From positions 101,114 through 165,113 of the forward strand of contig JBBPTG010000048.1 of NCBI GenBank assembly GCA_038093975.1: a stretch of DNA of 64,000 nucleotides, written 5' to 3'. Within the stretch, counting starts at the first letter, position 1, and each line of letters starts with the position of its first letter. This DNA comes from Chalciporus piperatus (lineage: Eukaryota > Basidiomycota > Agaricomycetes > Boletales > Boletaceae). Shown here one piece after another: positions 49,894 through 59,919 of this stretch. The translations under genes and the position numbers were made by a program. The notes beneath the pieces were generated by a model. It was given only the letters and a program-made list of their open reading frames with translations. It did not search any database and had not been told where the DNA came from.

Positions 49894-51109
49894 TCAAGAT
49901 GAGGCCGGCTTTGCACAAACGCGGCGATGCTCGTCCCAGTCCTTCTTCTGATGTTCAGGCGAGCAGTATTTGACTAACCTGCATTTGCTGCAGACGAGCC
50001 CGTTCGTGGTGGGGGTGTCGGCGCTATCGACGCTGCTCTGAGAGCCCTCGCTGCTATCTCCGTGCTGGACCTCCTCGCTAAAGCAGATACTGCAATCTAT
50101 CCAATTGCACATCTCTTTGGCCCTAACCTTTTTCCCATATCGACCCCCACGCTTTATCGAGAGAACCGCTGAGCCTTCTACCCCTCGCCTTGGAAAGCGG
50201 ATCATTTCGCAGTCATCGTTACAGCATGGATTTGGGCATCCGCTCGGAAAGTCAAAGAAAATGTCTTCTGCAGGTACGAAGAGCGGATGCGTGAAGAGAA
50301 TTTGGGAGTAAGAAGTCGTCTGATGTGAGAATAAGATGATGAACGGCGGCCGCTTTTCGTAAAGGATTGCACGGAACGCGATGTCGATTTGAGGGAAACA
50401 AGGTGTACGTCGTTGCTTGAGTAGGGCGTGACACAGGCGCATATCTAAAAAGATAGTGAACTGGATGAGACTCTGAGATATGAAAGAGAGAAGGATCACG
50501 AACGATCATATTGGATTTGGCTGGCAATGCTCGGTTTGCACGTACGCCCACCATATGCATGACGGCAAACCAGTTTGAAGTACTCCGTCACATCGTCCAT
50601 CTCTTGTCGCTTCAAATCTGTCACGATGATATACACGTCATCGCAGCAGTGATCATGCATGCCCCTCAAGAGCATGAGTTCGGGAAGCTGCAGAAAGGAC
50701 AATGGGTACAGATGATGTTGGTAGATGAACGAAACGAGCGACGTACCATAGTGAATACGACAGGCATCATTGAAAGTTTTCTATCTTGCATCGATCTGTG
50801 GTGGTAGACATGGGTGGTCCATGTGCGGTCGAGCGGAATGAGACGGCCAGTGTCGACTGTTCGACAGAAGATGTTTTCTGGAACGAATTCTCCTTTATTC
50901 CATACGATGACCTGTCTTCTGAGAGTGTTTGATGCGTGTTTTCTCTCCCTCACTCCCTGGAACCATTCCCAGTACGCGTCGTTGCGGTGTTCGAGCCACT
51001 TGTCGATGAGCATGTCGGTGGCATCGTGGTCGAGAGTCTTGCATACGAGTTCGCTCATCGCGAGGGTTGGCTGCGACAGCGCCGAATAGTGGTGAGCGCG
51101 CTTTACCAT
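49894..51109 (-). CDS. Protein with C-terminal MYND finger
   Basis: Probable start ATG 51109 (MVKRAHHYSALSQPTL), or 51055 (MSELVCKTLDH). Three to four exons join to VFTM, then LPELMLLRGMHDHCCDDVYI, DVTEYFKLVCRHAYGG, and the long last exon (RLCHALLKQRRTPCFPQIDI ... FFDFPSGCPNPCCNDDCEMI). The C terminus is a MYND finger: CSICF, CSKC, then KYCSPEHQKKDWDEHRRVC. The sixth ligand, usually Cys in SxECQ, is His here. An acidic Ser-rich spacer (SSEGSQSSVDSADTPTT) splits the finger between its first and second ligand pairs. The N-terminal domain is not recognised. Likely a protein-protein adaptor. Confidence 0.7.
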
Positions 51110-51322
51110 AGTGTCTGGCACTGTCTGCTCCGATGGCGTTGATAACGAGAAGCACGCGAGTGAGAGAGAAGAATGATTACGGCACACCCCCCACGAAGAC
51201 ACCGGCCCTAAATACCGATATTCCCGAAATTAACCCCTGTCATTGCAACCCAACCAGCACGACAAGACAAATAAGCTCAAGAACAAATAGTACGTCAACT
51301 AAACTATCGTCGTCACTAGACT

Positions 51323-52084
51323 CTAGAAACCTGGAGGGCACTTGGTCGGGCTACGAGGGCTGCTGGGGCTGCAAGGGGTGCCAGGGCAGCTGGTAGCTGG
51401 CGCCGCTTGATCTAAACGGACTGGTAAGAGGGATGAAAACGTGGATCAGAGCGTGGACGTACCAATCATCAGTTTCAGACAGGTTTTTTCGCAGATACCG
51501 ACACCAGCTTCGAGCAAACTTTGGAGGTATTCGTGCTCCCCGATCCTCCTGCCGCAGCAGGCCTGCCAGAACACTTTCGTGCGCAGGTTGCATGGAAGAT
51601 AGCCGCGGGCGAAGATGTGGTTCGTTAGCTGTGCCACAAGCTCAAACTTGGTCTCGGGGACATCGAGTTTGATACGCTGCGTCACAACAGGTGCACCAGC
51701 CCTGTGGAGGTAGTTGTAACTGAACCACACAGCAGGCATGGTATCCGCTGTGAATAACGTCAGCATGAAGTGACTTAAACGGTCCGGACGCGTCCACTTA
51801 CCGATGACAAGACGGAGAGCAGTCTGGGGACACTTGCCTGCACCATTCTCCAACAGCTCCTCGACGTGGAGGCCATTTCCAATGCGTTGGCCCTCATGAT
51901 TCTCCCAGAACGAACAGGATCGGTACTTGGCATCGACGAAGCCTTGGTCGAACAAATGGTCCATAACAGCTGCCAAGTCCTCGAGTCGGTGGTTCTGGAA
52001 CTCCAACTCAATGAGCTGAGCCGTGACAGGCTTGTTGCAGCGGGACACTTGGTGGTAAGTCAACCAGAGCTCGTTGTGGGTCAT
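51323..52084 (-). CDS. Small fungal protein made of two tandem copies of a ~90-residue unit
   Basis: Exons 52084-51802, 51747-51463 and 51420-51323 sum to 221 residues. Unit 1 begins LWLTYHQVSRCNKPVTAQLI and ends CPQTALRLVIG; unit 2 begins VWFSYNYLHRAGAPVVTQRI and ends CEKTCLKLMIG. Matching positions include W-x-[TS]-Y, a VTxxI strand, [DN]H[IL]F..G[FY], FW, G.RIG and [LV][EQ].LLE.G.G.C. Each copy occupies almost exactly one exon with the same phase, so the duplication probably copied an exon. A short Pro/Ser/Cys tail (CPGTPCSPSSPRSPTKCPPG) follows. No known domain recognised. Confidence 0.7.
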
Positions 52085-52904
52085 GTTGAACGCAGAGAGA
52101 CCAAAAGATTCGTCAAAGACAGAGAAGAGTGAGCTGAGTGATGCTGCTGAAGAACGAAAGCCATTTCCTGGCTCCCCTTTATACGTTCTACTCGACCCCG
52201 GCTCACCATTTCAGGGATGCTGCGCGATATTGTGAAAAACATTTCAGGACTCACACATCGCTTAGAGTGAAGCACGACATGTGGCTCGGGTACCCCACGG
52301 GTCAATGATCTACAGAGCAGTCTTTCGCTTGACGATTCTTTGAAGGCCTCCATGAGGGCTCATAAGGCTCTGATTGGACCGGAGCACCCTCAGTGTACTA
52401 CGGTACCTTCCCTTTTACATCTCGCCAATTCAGCTCTGGATGAGCGCTTGAACACTCCCAAATTTCCGCTGTCTGTTCAACCTAGATTCGTCTCAGTCAG
52501 TTCAACTTTTATAGTTGGGCAATGGTCAGGGGTGTCGGGTACACCTATACCGAAGCGTATGATATGACAGACATAATGACGCGGTCCAGCCAACCCAACT
52601 CATAGAAGTCTCATAGAACGTTTCATCTCCTTCAAGTTACACGTGGATTATGATATGCTCAACTTGAATGGTAATGCACGAGCATGTTCATTGATGTAAC
52701 AACTCTCACTAGCGATCAGTCAATTCACCCAACGGAACGCGTACTGTCTCATGGCGTATCACATAATGGTCCGCTCCCGGGTCGACCAGCGCGTCAGCCA
52801 TTGCCAGCCATTGTGTTGACAGGTGACTGAAAGTGCCCTAATACTTAGCGCCGTCACATAGCACACCAAAATCCTAGACCCCAAGGCGTCTTACAGGATT
52901 CCTG
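52085..52904. other. Intergenic region without a supported gene
   Basis: About 820 bp upstream of the duplicated-unit gene and downstream of APC2 (both on the minus strand). Short open frames only. No repeat or RNA gene recognised. Confidence 0.45.
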
Positions 52905-55900
52905 TCATTTTCCCAATCTCCACATGCCATCCTTGACATTTACTAGTCCTTCTCGTTTGGCTGCCTCCATGAAACCGCCTAGCTGCTCCACAGTTCGGTC
53001 GTAGCCGGGAGCAAGCCTGAGCATCGTTTGTATCCGGTCTAGCGGGAGCGAGCCCAAGTTCCTGAGCATGCCCTCGATGAACTAGAGGGCCCATGTCAGA
53101 AAATATGTAGATGGAGGGTGCTGTCAGAGTTCCCCTCACGTTCCAGTACACTCTCATTTGTTCTGCTTGTTGTTGCTGGGTGCTCATCACGGGTGGTAAC
53201 TCTTCCTCCCTCGTAGCTACAATGGACGTGTCAAACCAGATGTGTACTGGTACATGAACGAGAACACACTTACCTGATCTCGCGGTACTAGTCTTTGTGC
53301 CAGGAGTTGGCTCCTCAGCTATTGAAAGCAACCTAAACACATGTTCGCTATCCTCTTTCAATACACGCATATCCACCCAGGTAGCAAGCGCTTTCAAGGC
53401 TGCGCTTCGGCTAACAGTCCCTACTCTCGAGATCAACTCGTCAACAGTCCAAGTATCTGGTAAAGCCATCAGCAAACTGGCAGTATCGAAGTCCGGAAAC
53501 CCCACCCTTTTCGGAGAAAAGTTCAATGAATGCAGCTTCCAATGGCGGAACGTCGGCCTCGACTTTGCGGTCTTCAAGCTCGAGCTCGAGCTGTACCCGC
53601 CCAAGTTGAGGTAACCAACGAAGAACCTTGTCAGGTTTGAAAGTCGAAAATTCCTTGGCGTATTTCTCTTGCACACTGTTTGATTGTGGCAGGGTGAACA
53701 TGAATACATGGGATGCTCGCGCGATGAACTCACGCCTTAAATTGACCCGGCATGACGATGCTACTTGTTTCCAATGCGGGCCAGAAATGTCGAGAGATTA
53801 TTGTTGGATGCATGACGATCTTCTACGCATAAGTACAATCTCGCATGATGGGTACCGTCGCTTACCAAATTCTGGGACTGGACGTGCTGGTCTGTGCGCC
53901 GTGAATCCGTCATGTCCCGAAGCATTACTTCGCAAACCTGCAAGGCTGCTTCGCCGAACTGAATCTTCAGGATTTCGATATTTCGTCGCTGGAGAAACGG
54001 TTAACCAACAAATGCGGATAGCTTCAAGAACGGTAGAACCTCTCGGTCAAAGTTGCCATCTTTGACAGCGAGCAACCGTTGCGCGAGCAGCACTTGCAGT
54101 TCCTTGATAAAGAGGTCCTTGGAGTCGTATATACTGACGATGGTGCTTATGACATCACTCGTTTTGCTAGCGCGGAAATCTCTCGTTTGGGTAGGTCTGA
54201 GAAACCCGGAAAAACATCGATAATTGATGATAGCCTACCTGGACCAGCATCTATTGGCTCTGGTGTCCAATCGGGATCAGCATAATTTTCTACCTCTGGC
54301 TGCTGAAGAGGCTGGATGGGCTCATTGTCGTCCACCAGGGAGTCGCCGCTTTCCCCGTCACCAACTAAGCTAGCAACAATAGACCGGATGGCATCCGGGC
54401 GATCACTTAGAGATAATATTAACCACAAGGCTGAGAGGCAGGGGAAATGACCTTACCGGAGATAACGGCGTATTGGGTCGGCTACCTTATATAAGAGAAC
54501 ACCCGGTGGGTCCACGATCCTCAGACACTTGATTGTTGAGACATAAGAAAGGAGAATATCCTTCGTGTCTGCCCCTGGGTGAAGCAGCCGCTTCTTGTTC
54601 CTGCATATCCGTCAGCAACAGTCGAGAAACACAAGTAACATTACCAACGCTCGCCGAATAGATTGAACTAGTTCCGCACGTTGATCGACTCGTTGCAAAC
54701 ATTCCTAGGATGAACAATGGTATCAAATCCGGGATCGATAAAAGGTGAAGATACCTTGAGATCTTGGAGAGCACCCATAGAATCTGGAAAGTCGACAATG
54801 ATGTCGAATATCTCACGCGTCCTGTAGAGAGATACATGAACGAGGTACCACAAGAGCACTCAGGCATATACCTCAAGTCGCATAATGTCTTGTGCATGTG
54901 GAAATCAAATCTGGACCCAACTCCTTGCATCATCGTCTTCGCCTCGTCAGCTGTTAAACGTCAGTGATCGTGGTATACGATAGAAAATGCATGCAGTACC
55001 GCTAGTCGCTCCTCTAGCAAATGGCCACAGCATCCATGGAACAATCTTGTCGATCATCCAAGCACGTAGGCTCGCCAACTTTGGTTCTGCCCATGAGCCA
55101 GCACAAGTCTCGACTACGTGAGCCTCGATGCACTCGTATCCCACGCTTGCTATGAGCGTCTCATAACGCTCTATCAAGCTCAGAGTATCGAAAGCCTGCC
55201 AGAGTGCTCTGTCTTGCTGATCAGAAGGGGGTGATACCATCTTGACCAGTGTCGTGGCGACCAGGGCCTTGACTCCTCTGGCAAACGACGCGGGGAGGAT
55301 GGAGAATAAATGAGTTTGAAAAGCAAGGGTGTATGCGGATGTAATAGTTTGTCCGAGTCTGTCAAGAAGGTGTTACCGATGTGTTGATGAGTACAAGTGG
55401 CAGAAACTCGCTCTGCGCTCGGTTTCCAGGCGTTATACCACTCCACAAGTCGGAAGATGAGTGCTCTCACTGTTTCCGGATCCGAGTTGGACTAAAGTGA
55501 CGTGAACCTCAAGTACGATGGTTCTACATGAGTGGCGTACCTCGTAAAGATTCATGTGAGCCTCGACCTCTCGTGCAATAAGGTGTTGACATCTACGCAT
55601 GTCCTCTGGGAGAATAGATCAGTTGGAAACCAGAGGGATATTGAGTGACAAATCAGACCAAGGAAGACTTCAAGGAGAACTGGCAATCGTCTACATTTGT
55701 TTACGACGTCGAAGGCTTCCCTAACGTGGCGCATGTCTAAAGACGACCGACGGTCGATCTAAGGATGTAACACGTGGAACAACTACGAAGGATGCCCCAC
55801 CGTATCGGGGTCGAGGAGTTTGGTCATTCATATCGTATGGCTTCAAAAATGTGGTTGCCAATGTCCAGGCCTGCTCGAACGAGATGACTGACTGAAAGGT

Positions 55901-56029
55901 GTTCGTGTGATGAACGCGTACCTGGCTAAAACTCATGAGCCCCGATATACCTGACTCTCCACGATTCAGACGGGAGAAGGACTCCTGCCATTTTGCAGCA
56001 ACCTGGGCGCGTACCGCGTTCGATGCCAT
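52905..56029 (-). CDS. APC2: Anaphase-promoting complex subunit 2 (cullin-like)
   Basis: Catalytic-core scaffold of the APC/C ubiquitin ligase, which drives anaphase and mitotic exit; it holds the RING subunit Apc11. Start ATG 56029 (MASNAVRAQVAAKWQESF). N-terminal helical cullin repeats follow through exons around 55.9-54.7 kb (SMGALQDLK, ECLQRVDQRAELVQSIRRA). The APC2 hallmark RLLHPGADTKDILLSYVSTI and the block PPGVLLYKVADPIRRYLR come next, then DIISTIVSIYDSKDLFIKEL. The cullin-homology core reads RRNIEILKIQFGEAALQVCE, then VMLRDMTDSRRTDQHVQ and FWPALETSSIVMPGQFKA. The C-terminal winged-helix domain is FIEGMLRNLGSLPLDRIQTM ... FMEAAKREGLVNVKDGMWRL, stop at 52905. About 15 short introns. The start lies 253 bp from the transposon end. 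Confidence 0.92.
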
Positions 56030-56282
56030 CCACCATGCAATAGGGAAAGTATGTAGAGGGTACAGCCACAGAAACACAAACAATCTCTGTACAGGAATAT
56101 CTAGTCTAGACGTCCTCCATGGTAATATTACCGCTAATTTGACCGACACAAATTCAAGTATATATTGATCAAAAAGATCAAAGCAAGCATGATAAGTGCA
56201 GCTACATCTTGAGTACGTCGAGTACGTAGGCGGCGTCCGCATGCCTTCAGGAAGCTCGAAGGCGGACCCTGTGCACCGGCTT

Positions 56283-56297
56283 CATCAGCAAAAGGTC
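56283..56297 (+). repeat. Left terminal inverted repeat of the transposon
   Basis: CATCAGCAAAAGGTC. Its reverse complement occurs at 62747-62761 with one mismatch (position 7, C versus G). Confidence 0.65.
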
Positions 56298-56420
56298 CAC
56301 TTGCTGTCAGACACTGCAGCTACTGTCGCACTGCCTGTCAGTCCGGCCTCTGCATACAGTCGCTGACAGCCAGGCACAGATGGGCAGTTGACAACTTCGG
56401 ATCAGAATTAATGAGAGTTA

Positions 56421-59400
56421 CTAGCTACTACTCATACTATGAGAATGGTGATCTATGTACTTATTCACATAGTAAGCTTTGAACGCGTCTAGGGACTCTG
56501 AGCAGTCAAAATCCGTGGGTAAGAATTCCTCACCATACACGCCTATTAGATGCACACCACGAAGTATCGTGTCGAGCGATATCACTGCTCGCACACGGTC
56601 CCCCCTCTCATCCAACTCTGGTGCGACAACCCACATTCCGGTCAATCCATCAGGCTCCTCATCAAGTGGAAGGAACCACTCGACGAGTGCACAAGCGTAT
56701 CTCCTCGCTCGGTGTTTCAACGAGAAAAACAACATGACCCGCGCCACGAGGATGCCTTGCAGCCCATCTCCTTCGCCACCTCCATTGTCCACCAGTACGC
56801 AGTCGTGACGTGCCGGCCCACCTCGCCAAGAACTCGTTGCGCGGATCATGTCCCGATGCATTCCCTTTCGCCCAGATTGGTCGCTTGGAGCGTAATATGT
56901 TGTCCGTGCGGCTCGATAAATCTTGATGTGTCCACGCGCTAGCGGGCACCTATTGATGTTCACTCGGTCCCCAGGAATTTCGGCATCTGGGTTGAGTTGC
57001 TCGTACAGGAATCGACGGACCCCGCTAACAAGTTCGGGGTAGGCGAAGTATTGTGCCACCTCGACCGCCGTATGCGGGAGCCCTCGCACTGTCATTGCAA
57101 TCAGTCAGCCATTATCCCTCGAAGATCAGATGAGCTATACCATGCTTGCGCGTGAGCTTCACCTCATACGTCGTTGGCTCATCGTCTACTTCTCCTTCTT
57201 CTTCGTCGTCACTCACGAGCTCATCAGGCATCATCCTCCTCACCTCCCACTGTGGTGCCACCAAGGGTCCCTCCAGCATGCCACGGAGCGTGAAGTTCAG
57301 TCTTGCGGCTGTCAACTTGTCGAGGCGTTGGTTCGTAACTAACATTTGTCCTAGTGCCTCAAACCGACTTGATCGCCGCCACGGCTCCTTAACGGCCTTG
57401 ATATGTTTGGATTCCGTGATTGATGAGCATAGTCCGTTAGGCGCACCGAACAGCTCGATCAGACCGCGGTAATGCCCCATCGAATGTTGCCGTGGCAGTG
57501 AAAAACCTTCGCGTACACCTGTCTCCTGAAAAATGACGCGCTCGTTGTGGAACCGTTGTACCGCAGTCTCGATCGCTTGTAGGCAAGCTTCATTGATAAC
57601 CGACCGTCGGACCAGGTAGCAGAAGTCTAAGAATGCGCTGAGCGCACGAACCATTTGCTCTGGCACGTGGCCAACAATCGCAGGGAGGTATACCTTGAAA
57701 GGATAATCAGCTCGTCAATATGAAGTCCCAGGGTGGACGGGACTTACTTTCATTAGCGCCTTTGAATCGTCCCCGGTCCACTGTTTAAACCCTCGGCCCT
57801 CTGGGAATCGACGCAGCCCAGGGAAGGGTGGTGCTGCTGCGATACTAAAAATGGATTTAGACAACCATCTTGAGTCTGGCTTGCTCGTTCTTACCGGCGG
57901 TCTATGTCAGCCATTATTTCGGCAGCGCGTGCCTTTCCGTGCGTCAACTCTAAGTAATCCCCTATCCATGTTACGAGATGGTCCTTGAAGCTGCCCTTGA
58001 TCAACTGATGTAAGAGATCAGGTGCCATTATCTCATGAATATCTGCTCGGGGGAAATGCGTAGTGAACGGCTACGTCACCGCTTAGCGCTGACTCTCACC
58101 CGATAATTATTCTCTCGTACCTCAATATCCCCGACGATGCCATAATCATCCCATAAGGTCCTGAGATCGAGCGTTCTTCGTAGATGCTCTGTATGTCGTT
58201 TGGCACGGGGACCGCCTCCTCCATCTAGGTCATCATGGGTCGCTGTACAACTGCACACAATGAGTATTGTGGTATCTGAACATGAAGTATACTCACCGTG
58301 CGCACCACCCCTGCACAATACAAGCCAAGAGTGCTTGTTCGGGGTAATCGGCAATGTACGGACCAAGACCGTATACGACACGCCTGAAATGCCCGTCAGG
58401 GCAGCGAACGACGCACGGTGTAGTCATTGCATCTTTCAGAGGGTCCAGAATAGCCGCCAAGGATGAATGGAAGAGTTGGCGACGGAAGTGTCGGAAGTTT
58501 GCGTCATCCTTATGTGCTGTGTCAGCTAGTATGAGATCTTCTATGAGTACGATATGAAAGTTAGGATGGCCGGAGAGACTTACTGGTGGGAATGGCGAGG
58601 AATGCTACAATTGATACGGCATCCCGATGCGCCCGTCGTACGTTGTTGTGGACATTACCCAGAGAAATATATAATGGATAATATGCAGTGTTACCAGTGC
58701 CGACGGATACAGTCGTTTTGTCACTACCAAGAACGACAGGTGCGAACATTGATCCGTGGGTATTAGGGTCCTGTGCAATCAAATCCTATGTGTGTTTGAG
58801 ATAAGCATACGAACAGCATTGAAGGTGCTGAGCTTACCGATTGATCCCAAGCCCACTGACCAGACATGAGGTCGCATACTTCTCGTTGACCATTCTCATC
58901 GATGACCAATTTTGCTGCATAATCTATTTCATTGGCATAATCTGGGTTGCCCAATTGTTGCTCGAGAATGGTCTTGGGATTGCGGAACCATACATCGTAC
59001 TCTGCGTCCATCCATGCTGGTGGATCCTCAGGCAGCGGTCCTGCGTATTTGACTGCGAACGATTGCCAAGGGCAGGCACCGTACATGATGGCGTCGATAG
59101 TGCCGTAAAGATCGTCGTGAGATTTAAATGGTGGCCCGATATCGTGTTCAGGATTGCTGTACATTGCTGCCATGATGTCCATAAGTCGGTCGATTTTGCC
59201 GGCTGACATTTGAACGGTCTTGTAAAGAAATTCAGACATCTCGAATTCTGCTCGGCTGTTGTATGGGGACCAATCCCCCATTGCTGGAAACGCACGTGGA
59301 GGAGGTGGAGTACCTGGTGGGAGCGCTCGTCCTTGCTCATCACAAGGGCTACCTTCGAGTGATCAGTCAGTCTATTAGAGCATGCAATATCGTTGATGAA

Positions 59401-59762
59401 CGAGACTTACCACTAAGCAAAGGATGGAAGTCAATGCGGCGAGCTTGTTGGTGTGGATTTGCAAGCGGGTGGGGTGGATCTATGTCCATACCATTATCTG
59501 CGTGCGGATCGGCAAAGTGTGGCCAGTTGTTGGGGATTTCATCATTAGGGGGGGGCGACGGATTCCGAGGATGGGGATGATGGTGCGGAAACCGCGCGTG
59601 GTCATGTAGGTTTCCGTCTGGGAGTGGCAAGTGTTGATGTTGGTGAATGCGTGCATGGCGCTTCAGGCCTCCATGACTCGCGCATGCTTTGCCACACCCC
59701 ACGATCCCGCAGAAAAATACCTTGGGTCGGTAGGGCCGGCGAGGTCGAGCGCGCTCAGGCAT
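56421..59762 (-). CDS. Plavaka-type transposase
   Basis: Start ATG 59762. The N terminus has a C2H2-like finger (CGIVGCGKACASHGGLKRHARIH), probably for DNA binding, then a His/Pro-rich linker. Core blocks diagnostic of Agaricomycete Plavaka elements follow: FEMSEFLYKTVQMSAGKIDR, HDDLYGTIDAIMYGACPWQS, GPLPEDPPAWMDAEYDVWFR, QDPNTHGSMFAPVVLGSDKT, YYPLYISLGNVHNNVRRAHR, GLGPYIADYPEQALLAC, DIHEIMAPDLLHQLIKGSFK, SFLPRQ-like SLPRQHSMGHYRGLIELFG, SSITESKHIKAVKEPWRRSS and ALGQMLVTNQRLDKL. The enzyme should cut and join element ends in the nucleus. About eight canonical introns; every exon is open with no stop or frameshift, so it could be functional. The acidic SDDEEEGEVDDE lies near the C-terminal third. 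Stop at 56421. Confidence 0.85.
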
Positions 59763-59919
59763 TGCTAAGGAGAGACACACTGGCAGACGGAACCAAAATC
59801 CCTTCGCACATGTGACAGAGGATCTGACCAATAACTGTATAGTTGCAAAGCCTGTGGCGGAGGACATCAACAAGTGTCAAAAAAAACCAATTTATCTCAC
59901 CGACTCGTACCCATTAATC
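59763..59919. promoter_or_regulatory. Internal bidirectional promoter of the transposon
   Basis: 157 bp separate the start codons of transposase and accessory gene. No TATA element recognised. The compact divergent layout would let one region drive both genes. Confidence 0.4.

Noticed and set aside
37374..56029. Possible biosynthetic or defence gene cluster
   Set aside because: Neighbours are unrelated housekeeping genes in mixed orientation; no core synthase, nuclease-effector pair or cluster regulator is visible.
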